64,000 nt of DNA, from positions 31,462-95,461 of the forward strand of contig NZ_JARIEA010000001.1 of the NCBI RefSeq assembly GCF_029267015.1. Direction: 5' to 3'. Source of the DNA: Sporosarcina ureae (GTDB lineage Bacteria > Bacillota > Bacilli > Bacillales_A > Planococcaceae). Each line of letters starts with the position of its first letter. The stretch's first letter is position 1. Shown one piece after another: positions 36,046 through 45,295 of the stretch. Made by a program: the position numbers and the translations under genes. Under the pieces are notes generated by a model. That model saw only the letters and a list, made by a program, of their open reading frames with translations. It did no database searches and had not been told where the DNA came from.

Positions 36046-37560
36046 ATGCAAAAAACAAGTGTAAAGACGTTGACTCATTTTATTAACGGTGAAATGGTAG
36101 AAGGAAAGAGTGGACGATTTGGAGATGTTTTTAATCCCTCTATCGGAGAGAAAATAGCTGAAGTACCACTAGCTTCGACAGAAGAAGTGAATGAAACCGT
36201 GCAATTAGCGAAAGAAGGATTTACTAAGTGGTCGAAGATTTCAGTCGGCAAGCGAATGGAAGTTCTTCATAAGTTCCGAGCGCTACTTGTAGAAAACACG
36301 GATCGATTAACACGCGCGATAGGTGAAGAAAACGGAAAAACGCTTTCTGATGCTGCAGGCGAAATTACACGTGGAATTGAGTCAGTGGACTTTGCACTTG
36401 GAGCTCCACACTTGTTGAAAGGTGAGCACTCAGTGAATGTAGGAGGAGAAATTAATTCTTATTCTATGCACAAACCTTTAGGTGTTGTGACATGTATATC
36501 TCCATTCAATTTTCCAGTAATGGTACCTGTAGCGATGAGTACAATGGCTGTCGCAGTTGGTAACTCGATGATTTTGAAACCTTCAGAAAAGGTTCCTCAT
36601 TCTGCGTTGATTCTCTCTGAACTATGGGCTGAAGCAGGATTGCCGGCGGGTGTTTGGAATGTGGTCAATGGGGATAAAGAGGCCGTGGATGCATTACTGA
36701 CGAACAAAGACGTTATGGCAGTAAGTTTTGTAGGATCGACAAGAGTAGCGGAAGCGGTTTATGAAAAAGGAACGAAACACCATAAGCGCGTACAGGCATT
36801 TGGTGGCGGAAAGAACAATATGGTCATCATGCCGGATGCAGATATCGATACAGCAGTAAATTCATTCCTAGGCGCAGCGTACGGTGCTGCATCACAGAGA
36901 TGTATGGCGATTTCCACTGCAATTCCTGTAGGCCAGAAGACGGCTGATGCATTTGTTGCGAAGTTGACGGAAAAAGTGAACGAATTGAAAGTCGGAAAGT
37001 TCGACGATCAAGACGCGGACTTTGGCCCGGTGATCAGTGCAGAAGCAAAGGCAAGTGTCATCAAGTCTATTGATTTGGCAGTAGAAGAGGGGGCTGTGAT
37101 TGCGGCGGACGGACGTAACCCTAAAGTAGACAATGAAAACGGCTATTACTTGGCACCGACATTGCTTGATCATGTGACGACGGATATGAATGTATATAAA
37201 GAAGAAGTGTTCGGGCCTGCACGAATTGTCGTTAGAGTAGATACGCTTGAAGAAGCCATTGATCTGATCAATGAGCATGAATATGGTAATGGTGTAACGA
37301 TCTTTACGGACAGTGGTAAAGCAGCGCGAATGTTCACAGATCAAATTGAAGTAGGCATGGTAGGCGTCAATGTTCCGATTCCAATTCCGGTTGGCTACCA
37401 TAACTTTGGCGGATGGAAACGTTCAAGATTCGGAGAAGGGCAAATGTTTGGTCCGGATACTGTACGTTTCTTCACGAAAACAAAAACTATTTCTGAGAGA
37501 TGGTTTGATACTGCTTATAATGAAGAAAGCAAAACAGATTTCGACTTCCCAAGTAGCTAA
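36046..37560 (+). CDS. mmsA: CoA-acylating (methyl)malonate-semialdehyde dehydrogenase 1
   Basis: A 504-residue aldehyde dehydrogenase of the MmsA/IolA group. It shows ISPFNFPVMVP, KPSEKVPHSALIL, VSFVGSTRVAE, the catalytic Cys in GAASQRCMAIS and EEVFGPARIVV. These enzymes convert methylmalonate or malonate semialdehyde with CoA and NAD to propionyl-CoA or acetyl-CoA. It lies 33 bases after the hydroxyacid dehydrogenase. A second MmsA-like gene (39119-40576) lies convergently; the two share the fold motifs but clearly differ in sequence, and this one is a few residues longer. Confidence 0.9.
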   Translation: MQKTSVKTLTHFINGEMVEGKSGRFGDVFNPSIGEKIAEVPLASTEEVNETVQLAKEGFTKWSKISVGKRMEVLHKFRALLVENTDRLTRAIGEENGKTLSDAAGEITRGIESVDFALGAPHLLKGEHSVNVGGEINSYSMHKPLGVVTCISPFNFPVMVPVAMSTMAVAVGNSMILKPSEKVPHSALILSELWAEAGLPAGVWNVVNGDKEAVDALLTNKDVMAVSFVGSTRVAEAVYEKGTKHHKRVQAFGGGKNNMVIMPDADIDTAVNSFLGAAYGAASQRCMAISTAIPVGQKTADAFVAKLTEKVNELKVGKFDDQDADFGPVISAEAKASVIKSIDLAVEEGAVIAADGRNPKVDNENGYYLAPTLLDHVTTDMNVYKEEVFGPARIVVRVDTLEEAIDLINEHEYGNGVTIFTDSGKAARMFTDQIEVGMVGVNVPIPIPVGYHNFGGWKRSRFGEGQMFGPDTVRFFTKTKTISERWFDTAYNEESKTDFDFPSS

Positions 37561-37567
37561 TTAACCA

Positions 37568-37612
37568 TAAGCAGGATCGTAGTGAATATTAAACTCCGAT
37601 CCTGCTTTCTTT
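37568..37612 (+). terminator. Hairpin between mmsA and GntP gene
   Basis: AAGCAGGATCG and CGATCCTGCTT are perfect arms followed by TCTTTCT. It would separate or attenuate expression of the downstream permease gene. Confidence 0.75.
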
Positions 37613-37686
37613 CTAGAATGCATTCGTTATGAAAAGATAAGCCCGAAATTCTTGTAGAGTGTATAGCCTAATAGAGGAGGGGTAAG

Positions 37687-38970
37687 ATGTTAGGGATATT
37701 CATAGGCTTAGTGTTACTTATGGTATTGGCTTATAGAGGTTGGTCGATCATCTGGATTGCACCTGTTTGTGCAGGGATCGTCGCGTTATTTGGTGGATTG
37801 AACTTATTAGATGCGTATACAGATACATATATGACAGGTTTCGTGAACTTCGCGAAGCAATGGTTCCCCGTGTTTATGTTGGGAGCGATATTCGGAAAAC
37901 TGATGGAGTCTAGCGGAATGGCTCATTCTGTAGCTATTGGGATTTCACGTGTATTTGGTAAAGAGCGTGCAATTATCGGCGTAATTGTCGCAGCAAGTGT
38001 CTTGGCTTATGGTGGTGTTAGTGTATTTGTTGTTGTATTTGCTGTGTACCCTTTGGCAGTGAACATGTTCAGGGAAGCAAATATTAGTAGACGACTCCTT
38101 CCAGGAACGATAGTAGCAGGGATGATGACGTTTGCTATGACGGCATTACCGGGTACTCCACAAATCCAAAATCTGATCCCGACGCAGTATTTTAATACGA
38201 CTGCTGCAGCTGCACCGATTATCGGTCTCGTTTCATCAGCTGTTATGATCGTTTGCTCCATACTGTACTTGAATAGACGTGTGCGCGTATTGAGAGAAGC
38301 GGGGGAAGGATTCGAAGAGCGTAAAGAAGATGCGAATATGGAAGAAAGAACTAGTTATCCACATGTCATCTTGTCTCTACTTCCTTTATTAGCTGTAATC
38401 GTGACGTTGAACTTTTTAAAGTGGGATATCGTTCTCGCGTTAGGTACAGGTATTGTTCTCATATTAATTATTTCTTTCAAGGAATTTAAAGGCTTTACGA
38501 AAGCAATCAATAGCGGGGCGAGTGATTCTGTTATGGCGATGATCAATACGAGTGCTGCTGTTGGTTTTGGAACTATTGTGCGATCGGTGCCAGGATTTGA
38601 AAAGTTGAGCGATGCTATTTTGGGCATTAATGCCAATCCTTTGATATCTGAAGCAATAGCTGTAAACGTTCTTGCAGGGGCTACAGGTTCTGCTTCAGGT
38701 GGACTCGGTATTACGTTGGAAGCGCTAGGCTCGCATTATTATGAAATTGCGACAACTACTGGCCCATCTCCAGAGGCCTTTCACCGGATAGCATCGATTG
38801 CTTCGGGCGGGTTAGATTCTTTGCCACATAATGGAGCGATTATAACGATTTTAATTGTAACGGGAATGACGCATAAAGAGTCTTACAAAGAGATGGGTGT
38901 CATTGCAATTGTATTCCCTATGCTATCATTGATCCCTGCGATCGCACTTGGGATTATGGGGATTAATTGA
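37687..38970 (+). CDS. GntP-family permease
   Basis: A 427-residue polytopic carrier of the gluconate:H+ symporter (GntP) family with about 12 spans. Typical segments are GFVNFAKQWFPVFMLGAIFGKLM, MTALPGTPQIQNLIPTQYF and SASGGLGITLEAL. The family takes up gluconate, hydroxybutyrate-like acids or other organic acids. Its place behind the hydroxyacid dehydrogenase/MmsA pair suggests a short hydroxy acid as substrate (inference). ATG 37687 follows GGAGGGG. Confidence 0.88.
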   Translation: MLGIFIGLVLLMVLAYRGWSIIWIAPVCAGIVALFGGLNLLDAYTDTYMTGFVNFAKQWFPVFMLGAIFGKLMESSGMAHSVAIGISRVFGKERAIIGVIVAASVLAYGGVSVFVVVFAVYPLAVNMFREANISRRLLPGTIVAGMMTFAMTALPGTPQIQNLIPTQYFNTTAAAAPIIGLVSSAVMIVCSILYLNRRVRVLREAGEGFEERKEDANMEERTSYPHVILSLLPLLAVIVTLNFLKWDIVLALGTGIVLILIISFKEFKGFTKAINSGASDSVMAMINTSAAVGFGTIVRSVPGFEKLSDAILGINANPLISEAIAVNVLAGATGSASGGLGITLEALGSHYYEIATTTGPSPEAFHRIASIASGGLDSLPHNGAIITILIVTGMTHKESYKEMGVIAIVFPMLSLIPAIALGIMGIN

Positions 38971-39037
38971 TAGTAGTTCTTGAAGTACGGACAGAATAGG
39001 TTTCTGTATGATCGTTATCTAATTAATAATGCACAAA

Positions 39038-39078
39038 GAAAAAAGACTTCTAATCCAATTGGGTTAGAAGTCTTTTTG
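39038..39078. terminator. Bidirectional terminator between convergent operons
   Basis: AAAAGACTTCTAA and TTAGAAGTCTTTT form a perfect stem with A-run and T-run ends, between the GntP permease gene (+) and the second mmsA-like gene (-). Confidence 0.85.
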
Positions 39079-39118
39079 AAGTGCTATTTAATTGTAAACG
39101 AATCAAGTAGTCTGTTGC

Positions 39119-40576
39119 TTATTCCCAACGCCCCGTAAGTACTTTCTGACGCGTGTAGAAGTTCAATCCGTCTTTACCATTCGCATGAAGATCTCCGTAG
39201 AATGAATCTTTCCAACCAGAGAACGGGAAGAATGCCATCGGAGCTGGAACGCCGATGTTTAATCCGAGCATGCCCGCATCGATGTTTTCGCGGAAGTTGC
39301 GTACATTTCCACCGTCTCTTGTGAAAATACAAGCGCCGTTACCGAAATTGGATTTATTGGATAACTGGATGGCTTCATCTAAGTCTTTGACGCGGCTAAT
39401 GGAGAGGACAGGGGCGAAAATTTCGTCTTGCCAAATTTTCATTTCGCTCGTTACGTTGTCAAAGATTGTAGGTCCGACAAAGTATCCTTTTTCTTTCGCA
39501 GCATCATCTGTACGTCCGTCGCGAATCATTGTAGCGCCTTCTTTTTCTCCAGTTGCAATGTATTGTTCTGTACGTTCTTTATGCGCATCGCGAATGACAG
39601 GCCCTAGGAAGATTCCCTCGTCCAAACCGTTACCGATTGTCAGTTCATTTGCTCGATTAAGTAATAGCTCAACAAATTCGTCTGCGATATCGTCTTCAAC
39701 TGCAACGACAGAACAAGCCATGCAACGTTCTCCAGCGGATCCAAATGCTGCGTTGATGATTTGTGTAGCCGCGTTGTCCAAGTTTGCGTCTTTCAATACG
39801 ATCGAGTGGTTTTTCGCTCCTGCCAGTGCTTGAACACGTTTTAGATTATCTGTACCGCGTTTATACACATATTCTGCAACAGGCTGAGATCCTACGAATG
39901 AAATCGCTGCAATCTTTTCGTGATCAAGGATGCCGTTTACTACGTCATGTGCACCGTGTACGATATTGAATACACCTTTTGGCAAGCCGGCTTCTTCAAG
40001 TAGTTCAGCTAGGCGGTTTGCTAGCATCGGTGTACGCTCGGATGGTTTAAGTACAAATGTGTTTCCTGTTGCGATTGCCATCGGGAACATCCAGCATGGT
40101 ACCATCATCGGGAAGTTGAACGGTGTAATGCCGCCGATCACGCCGATTGGGTAGCGATATGTTCCAGATTCTAGACCCGTTGCGACAGATGGCAAGTTAT
40201 CTCCCATCATTAAAGTAGGTGCTCCAGCTGCGAATTCCACACATTCGATCCCACGTAACACTTCACCATGCGCTTCGGTAAAGTTTTTGCCATTTTCAAC
40301 TGTGATAATGCGGGCAAGTTCATCCCAATGTTCAACTAATAGTTGCTGGTACTTGAATAGGATACGTGCGCGACGTGGAACAGGTACTTCCTTCCACGTT
40401 ACGAATGCTTCACTCGCTGCTTGTATGGCAGTATCTAAATCTTCTTTTGTTGAAATAGGAACATGTGCCACTACTTCTGCTGTTGCAGGATTGTATACAG
40501 GTTCTGTCTGGTCCGTCGTAGCGGATACCCATTCACCGTTAATATAGTTTTGTACTGTTTTAATAGCTGTTGTCAT
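39119..40576 (-). CDS. mmsA: CoA-acylating (methyl)malonate-semialdehyde dehydrogenase 2
   Basis: A 485-residue MmsA/IolA-type dehydrogenase with [55 protein letters not shown], the catalytic Cys in AGERCMACS, and [10 protein letters not shown]. It is closer to canonical IolA/MmsA than the enzyme at 36046. It follows an iron alcohol dehydrogenase by 33 bases on the same strand. Together they could take a hydroxy acid such as 3-hydroxypropionate through malonate semialdehyde to acetyl-CoA (inference). The start has an AGGAGGTC site. Confidence 0.92.
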   Translation of the reverse strand: MTTAIKTVQNYINGEWVSATTDQTEPVYNPATAEVVAHVPISTKEDLDTAIQAASEAFVTWKEVPVPRRARILFKYQQLLVEHWDELARIITVENGKNFTEAHGEVLRGIECVEFAAGAPTLMMGDNLPSVATGLESGTYRYPIGVIGGITPFNFPMMVPCWMFPMAIATGNTFVLKPSERTPMLANRLAELLEEAGLPKGVFNIVHGAHDVVNGILDHEKIAAISFVGSQPVAEYVYKRGTDNLKRVQALAGAKNHSIVLKDANLDNAATQIINAAFGSAGERCMACSVVAVEDDIADEFVELLLNRANELTIGNGLDEGIFLGPVIRDAHKERTEQYIATGEKEGATMIRDGRTDDAAKEKGYFVGPTIFDNVTSEMKIWQDEIFAPVLSISRVKDLDEAIQLSNKSNFGNGACIFTRDGGNVRNFRENIDAGMLGLNIGVPAPMAFFPFSGWKDSFYGDLHANGKDGLNFYTRQKVLTGRWE

Positions 40577-40609
40577 GTATATGACCTCCTAGTGTAATTA
40601 CGTGTCAAA

Positions 40610-41785
40610 TTAAAATTGGTATTCATAGCACACTTGATACAAGTCTGCGATTTTGTCTTCTGAAGGAACTTTTGGGTTGTTACCGGGACTTCCACTATCG
40701 ATCGCGTCTTTAGACATTTTTTCGAGAGCGCTTACAAATTCTTCGCGTGGGATACCCCATGTTTCAAGATTCGGAATGTCTAGTGCTTTACATAAGTCCT
40801 TAACGGATTGCACAGCCACTTCTGCCGCTTCTTCATCTGACAACTGTGTCGCGTCGGAAGAGAAGATACGACCGATATCTGCCAGTCTATCGATACATGA
40901 ATCTTTACTATACTCTAGAACGGCAGGTAAGAGCATCGCGTTAGAGAAGCCGTGCGGTACATTAAAGAGCGCACCGATTGGTCGGGACATGCCGTGGACT
41001 AGACAAACAGACGCGTTTGAAAATGCGCTTCCTGCTTGAAGGGCAGCGAGTGACATGCCTTCTCTTGCTTCAATGTCTTGACCGTCCGTGAATGCTCTAT
41101 ATAAATTCTTTGAGATTAATTGGATGGCGGATAAGGCCATGATATCTGTCATAGGATGTGCTTTTTTGGATATGTAAGCTTCAATTGCATGACTCAGTGC
41201 GTCTACACCTGTTGCAGCTGTTACTTTTTGTGGGGAAGACAGAGTTAGCAATGGATCAACAATCGCAACATTTGGCATGAAAGCAGGTTGTTTGATCATC
41301 ATTTTCACTTTAGTTGCTGAATTCGTAATGACCGTTACGTCCGTAGCTTCTGAACCCGTACCTGCAGTAGTTGGAATGGCGATGTGAGGAACAGGCGCAA
41401 TCTGCGCAACTTTCTTCAAACCCACGTAGTCTTCGATGTTCCCACCGTTCGTCGCGACTACTGCAACCGCTTTCGCCGTATCGATACAACTACCGCCACC
41501 CAATGAAATAATGAGGTCGCATTTTTCATCTGTATATAATTGAAGTGCTTCATCTACATATTGATCATTCGGTTCGGAAGCTACACCGAGAAAGATAGCG
41601 CTTTCAATAGTGTGAGAAGATAATTTCTGTTGGCATTCTTCTACGTAACCGAGTTTTTGCATGATTTGATCGCTAATGATCAGCGCTTTTTTACCGAGGA
41701 GTGTGGCTTTTTCCCCAATCTGTTCAAACGAATGTTGTTGATACAGAATAGTAGGGGGCATTTGAAACGTTTTGCAAGTTTCCAT
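40610..41785 (-). CDS. Iron-containing alcohol dehydrogenase
   Basis: A 391-residue group III (iron-dependent) alcohol dehydrogenase. It shows the NAD-binding GGGSCIDTAKAVAVVATNGG block, the PTTAGTGSEATDVTVIT motif, and metal ligands in DALSHAIEAY and HGMSRPIGALFNVPHGFSNA. It oxidises an alcohol or hydroxy acid; 4-hydroxybutyrate- and 3-hydroxypropionate-acting members belong here. It is the first gene of an operon with the second MmsA-like enzyme and lies directly downstream of the AAA+ regulator and its presumed tandem sites. Confidence 0.9.
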   Translation of the reverse strand: METCKTFQMPPTILYQQHSFEQIGEKATLLGKKALIISDQIMQKLGYVEECQQKLSSHTIESAIFLGVASEPNDQYVDEALQLYTDEKCDLIISLGGGSCIDTAKAVAVVATNGGNIEDYVGLKKVAQIAPVPHIAIPTTAGTGSEATDVTVITNSATKVKMMIKQPAFMPNVAIVDPLLTLSSPQKVTAATGVDALSHAIEAYISKKAHPMTDIMALSAIQLISKNLYRAFTDGQDIEAREGMSLAALQAGSAFSNASVCLVHGMSRPIGALFNVPHGFSNAMLLPAVLEYSKDSCIDRLADIGRIFSSDATQLSDEEAAEVAVQSVKDLCKALDIPNLETWGIPREEFVSALEKMSKDAIDSGSPGNNPKVPSEDKIADLYQVCYEYQF

Positions 41786-41799
41786 TAGGTCAGCTCCTT

Positions 41800-41842
41800 A
41801 AATTGTATTTCCTGTACTATAGTGTCTTTTACAGTAGAACAA
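41800..41842 (-). promoter_or_regulatory. SigA-like promoter for adh-mmsA
   Basis: Read on the reverse strand, TTGTTC is followed after about 15 bases by TATAGT and then a GGAGCTG ribosome site before the dehydrogenase start. No -24/-12 GG/GC element of the sigma-54 type is seen. The fit is moderate. Confidence 0.4.
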
Positions 41843-41844
41843 GA

Positions 41845-41912
41845 AAAAGTGTAGCGTTAAGGCTACACTTTTATTTTGTAACCTGAGTGTAGCACCTACG
41901 CTACACTCAGGT
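41845..41912. promoter_or_regulatory. Tandem GTGTAGC-N6-GCTACAC dyads
   Basis: Two dyads, GTGTAGC-GTTAAG-GCTACAC (41849-41868) and GTGTAGC-ACCTAC-GCTACAC (41887-41906), have identical 7-bp arms and 6-bp spacers with centres 38 bp apart. They lie between the regulator's stop codon, which overlaps the second, and the iron dehydrogenase promoter. This arrangement suits activator-binding sites for the Fis-type HTH of the regulator. The first is flanked by T-runs and may also terminate transcription. Confidence 0.6.
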
Positions 41913-43628
41913 CAAGATATTAAATTTTCTTAATTTTTTATATAATGTAGTTCTGTGTATTCCAAGCAGTTCAGCTGTCTTGGATTTATTTCCTTCTGTT
42001 TGATCCAATAAATTTACTATAATCTTTTTTTCTTCTGCATCTTGTTTTTCTCTGAAGTCTTCTAACGTACTTAAATTTTGTCCATCCAGAATATGTTGCG
42101 GTAAATCAGCCTCCTCAATACTATCGGAATCAACAATGCTTACTAAGTCTTCTAGCACATCTATCAATTCCTCAATATTTCCTTCCCATTGATAATTCAT
42201 TAAATACGTTACAGCGGTAGTAGAGAATGACTTCTCGGGTATTTTATGTGTGAAACATATTTCCTGCATATAATGTGACAGTAGATAGGGGATGTCCTCG
42301 TTCCTATTACGAAGCGCAGGAATAGAGAGCTGCAGTGGATTTAATTTGGCATATAACTCGGAACTAAAAGCATCTCTTTCGGCTAATTCGTGTAAGTCTT
42401 GTGTAGACGAAATGATTAGTTGGACAGGGAAATCTTCTGGCGCTTGTTTTAGAAACTCCAATAATTCCATCTGTATATTCATAGATAAAGCATCTATATC
42501 TTGTAAATAAAGCGTGCTTGGTTTTCCCGAATGGAGGATTCCATGCGGGCCGAAAAGTTGTTCTTCCACATTTTGCGATGCTTGTACTTTGCAGTATATA
42601 GTTGTAAATGGTTTGGATGCGATTGGACTTAACTGATGAATACTTTCTGCAAATGCGTTTTTACCTGTTCCTTTTTCGCCGTACAATAAAACGACAGCTT
42701 GTGTTCGAGCGGCAGTACGTGCTTTTCTCTTTAAGTCGGATATCGCTTCGCTCGTCCCTATAATTTGATTGAGACTGGAAAAGCCTTCAGGGGATAGGGG
42801 AGGAAGTTCAGTATCGGCCATAATTTTCTGTAGTTGTAACCGCTCATAAATGCGATAAATGTCTGAAACACCTTCGAAAATCAACATACCGATTGCTGCG
42901 ACTACTTTACCGTTTTTCCAAATGGGAATGCGGTGAACGACCATATCTTGCCCTTGAATATTTTGGAGAACGCCTCTCTCTGGCATACCTTTTTGCACGG
43001 TTTCATGTAGATTTGTATTTTCAATTACTTCTGTGACATGTCGTCCGATTGCTTCAGATCTAGGGATACCGGTGAATTTACTGTAAGCTTCATTGAATTC
43101 GATGATCATACCGAACTCATCGACGACAGCAATTCCTTCATATGCTTTTTCTAGAATGACCGTTAAAATATCAGAGACCTTTTCATTTTTTATATAACTT
43201 TCGATCAATGCAGATAGCCCTTTGACGATTTCTTTTTGAGTTAACAGACCTATGAAGATGCCTTGATTGTTATTTACAACATAGACAGTTGTATGGTCTG
43301 GATCGAAAGGGAGTTCATTCAATAATGTATGTTCGTCTACTGTAGCTACTTGCATAGGTACTATATGCTCCAGTGTTGTGTGCTTATTACGGCCGTTGAC
43401 GAATGCTTCGAGTATATGGTTAGCGGTAATGATGCCGACCGGCTTATATTGTGGATCAACGATAGGGAGAATCTCGATTTTCAATTCTTTCAGTACTTTA
43501 GCTGCTTCTAGCAACGTCTGATCTAGTTGGATAACTGGGGGATTTTCATTCATCCAATTTGCTACAGACATCCACTTTTTATCATTTTCTAACTGTATGA
43601 GTGTATTAATAAATGAATCGTTAAACAT
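41907..43628 (-). CDS. AAA+ (sigma-54-activator-like) regulator lacking GAFTGA
   Basis: A 573-residue regulator: paired CBS domains (about residues 20-150), a PAS domain (about 165-270, MIIEFNEAYSKFTGIPRSEA), an AAA+ domain (about 295-515, Walker A GEKGTGKN) and a Fis-type HTH (EGNKSKTAELLGIHRTTLYKKL). In the AAA+ part the GAFTGA loop that contacts sigma-54 is absent (QLFGPHGILHSGKPS), and Walker B reads LYLQDID instead of the usual DE. ATG 43628 has GGAGG 5 bases upstream. It probably controls the downstream adh-mmsA operon, perhaps through sigma-70-type RNA polymerase as TyrR does (inference). Confidence 0.88.
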   Translation of the reverse strand: MFNDSFINTLIQLENDKKWMSVANWMNENPPVIQLDQTLLEAAKVLKELKIEILPIVDPQYKPVGIITANHILEAFVNGRNKHTTLEHIVPMQVATVDEHTLLNELPFDPDHTTVYVVNNNQGIFIGLLTQKEIVKGLSALIESYIKNEKVSDILTVILEKAYEGIAVVDEFGMIIEFNEAYSKFTGIPRSEAIGRHVTEVIENTNLHETVQKGMPERGVLQNIQGQDMVVHRIPIWKNGKVVAAIGMLIFEGVSDIYRIYERLQLQKIMADTELPPLSPEGFSSLNQIIGTSEAISDLKRKARTAARTQAVVLLYGEKGTGKNAFAESIHQLSPIASKPFTTIYCKVQASQNVEEQLFGPHGILHSGKPSTLYLQDIDALSMNIQMELLEFLKQAPEDFPVQLIISSTQDLHELAERDAFSSELYAKLNPLQLSIPALRNRNEDIPYLLSHYMQEICFTHKIPEKSFSTTAVTYLMNYQWEGNIEELIDVLEDLVSIVDSDSIEEADLPQHILDGQNLSTLEDFREKQDAEEKKIIVNLLDQTEGNKSKTAELLGIHRTTLYKKLRKFNILT

Positions 43629-43756
43629 AAAAGCCTCCATGATGTATCTATTTTCATCGATTATTACACAGTATAGCGTATCTATTACATAGTTTGTACT
43701 GAGTTCGTTTGAAGGGAGGTACATATCTTAAACAGGCTTTACTTGTGGATACAAAA

Positions 43757-43800
43757 AGCTGCCTCAGAAAATCCACAAGTAGTAGTTTTCTGAGGCAGCG
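43757..43800. terminator. Terminator after dapA
   Basis: GCTGCCTCAGAAAA and TTTTCTGAGGCAGC are perfect 14-bp arms around a 14-base loop. On the reverse strand they are followed by TTTTTG, ending dapA. Confidence 0.85.
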
Positions 43801-43819
43801 TATTTTCTATTCTTTACTT

Positions 43820-44713
43820 TTACAATCCAATCGTAGCATTGTCTTCAAGGGCTAACAATTCCTTCAATGCCGCCACTTCGTTTTCAGGCAAAGCGATCAT
43901 CGGTAAACGAACTCCGCCGACAGGTACGCCTAGTAAATTCAGTGCGGCCTTTGTTGGAGAAGGGTTAGGTGCAGCAAACATTGCTTTCATGATTGGCAAT
44001 AAACCACGATAGATTTTTGCTGCTTGCTTTGTGTTACCGGTTTTAAAGTTCTGTACCATCTCTTGCATTTCGTTACCTATAATGTGCGCAGAAACTGACA
44101 CAATGCCTGTTCCACCAATGGCTAATACAGGAAGTGTAGAAGCATCGTCTCCTGTATAGACAAAGAAATCATCGCCAGTATGTTCAATGATGGCTGCAAC
44201 GGCTTCCAGATCACCGCTTGCTTCTTTAATGGACGTAATATTCGACACGTCGTTAGCTAACCGGATAACGGTTTCTGGCAACATATTGACTGCACTACGT
44301 CCTGGAATGTTATATAGCATGACAGGTAATGTCGTAGTTTGTGCAATCGTCTTGAAGTGCTGGTACAGTCCTTCCTGACAAGGCTTGTTGTAGTAAGGGA
44401 CGACTAGCATAATTCCATCGACACCGGTTTCTTCCGCTTGGATCGTTAAATCGATAGATTCTCTCGTGCTATTCGTTCCGGTTCCTGCAATGACAGGTGC
44501 TCTACCTGCTACCGTTTGGACGGTGAACTTGAATAGTTCTACTTTCTCCTCTGCTGTAAGTGTAGGCGATTCTCCAGTCGTGCCTGCAATGACTAATGCG
44601 TCTGTTCCATTGGCTAGTAAGTGATTGATTAGATTTTTCGTTGCTGGGTAATCGATGTCTCCTCTTTCATCAAACGGAGTTACCATCGCTGTCATAACTG
44701 ATCCAAAATTCAT
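43820..44713 (-). CDS. dapA: 4-hydroxy-tetrahydrodipicolinate synthase
   Basis: A 297-residue class I aldolase that condenses pyruvate with aspartate semialdehyde, the first committed step to lysine and dipicolinate. It shows GTTGESPTLTAEE near residue 45, the Tyr in YNIPGRSAVN near 136, and the Schiff-base lysine in SIKEASGDL near 164. ATG 44713 has GGAG 5 bases upstream. The gene stands alone between a terminator and a lysine riboswitch, so it is regulated by lysine directly. Confidence 0.95.
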   Translation of the reverse strand: MNFGSVMTAMVTPFDERGDIDYPATKNLINHLLANGTDALVIAGTTGESPTLTAEEKVELFKFTVQTVAGRAPVIAGTGTNSTRESIDLTIQAEETGVDGIMLVVPYYNKPCQEGLYQHFKTIAQTTTLPVMLYNIPGRSAVNMLPETVIRLANDVSNITSIKEASGDLEAVAAIIEHTGDDFFVYTGDDASTLPVLAIGGTGIVSVSAHIIGNEMQEMVQNFKTGNTKQAAKIYRGLLPIMKAMFAAPNPSPTKAALNLLGVPVGGVRLPMIALPENEVAALKELLALEDNATIGL

Positions 44714-44775
44714 TATTCTCCACATCCTATCATTTTATTAAAAAACATAGAGGTGGGGGCGATACGTAATTGAAC

Positions 44776-44803
44776 GCAAAAAGCAACAACGAAGGCTCGC
44801 TGT
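44776..44803 (-). terminator. Riboswitch-controlled terminator of dapA
   Basis: On the reverse strand GCAACAGCG and CGTTGTTGC pair around a short loop (one G-U-type mismatch), followed by TTTTTGCG. It lies between the lysine aptamer and dapA and is the likely off-state structure. Confidence 0.75.
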
Positions 44804-44828
44804 TGCGTTGAAATAATGAATTATTTCT

Positions 44829-45008
44829 TTGCACGAGATAGCCCACCATACAGTTTCCCATATGACAATCCTGCACTTGTTCAGTCCAGAATCAGCTTGG
44901 AGATCATGAGCGTCTCGCAGCTTCGGCAAATTCCCCTTTCGACAATCTTCACAGAACCTCATGATTCTCTGATTGTGTACTAATGGTTTTTGCGCCTCTA
45001 TCCTTATT
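44829..45008 (-). ncRNA. Lysine riboswitch (L box)
   Basis: The leader RNA read on the reverse strand matches the L-box aptamer: GGATAGAGGCGCAAA at the 5' side, CGAAAGGGGAATTTGCCGAAGC in the core (in two conserved parts), TGAACAAGTGCAGGATTGTCA, and TGGTGGGCTATCTCGTGC at the 3' side, where CTATC closes the P1 stem with GATAG. A terminator and dapA follow. Lysine binding would stop transcription. Confidence 0.93.
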
Positions 45009-45295
45009 TCCGAATTATCGAAATAAGTGAAAGTTTAATTACCCCTACTGTACTTGGTATCTGAAGAAATAGCAACCTTAACTTTTTTATTTGAATTACC
45101 TGTCTACATATGGAACATATTGTAACAACCTGTCACCCCATATATGCAAGACGTCCCATTCCTCCGACAATTCATGGCCCAGTATTGTGTTAGACCCTAA
45201 AAAGTGCTATCTTATCAGTATAATAGCCTGAGAGTAGACTGGGCTTTTCTTGCTTGATTGAGAATTACATATGTTTTTTCGAAAAGGGGAATTCG
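45009..45295. other. Divergent promoter region
   Basis: This 287-bp gap holds the unseen dapA promoter and that of the GrpE-like gene. A TATAAT at 45219-45224 points toward the latter, without a convincing -35. An inverted pair CTTATTTC/GAAATAAG at 45003-45027 lies at the edge of the riboswitch. Confidence 0.45.

Noticed and set aside
36892..37401. A 169-codon reverse frame inside the first mmsA-like gene
   Set aside because: It is antisense to strongly conserved dehydrogenase motifs and is a compositional shadow.
39255..39833. A 192-codon forward frame inside the second mmsA-like gene
   Set aside because: It is antisense to the catalytic region of a well-supported gene, with no ribosome site.
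41786..41844. Sigma-54 promoter for adh
   Set aside because: No GG-N10-GC type -24/-12 element is visible before the dehydrogenase; a sigma-A-like element fits better.
44738..44962. A 74-codon reverse frame upstream of dapA
   Set aside because: It lies wholly inside the lysine riboswitch and its terminator; its bases are explained by RNA structure.
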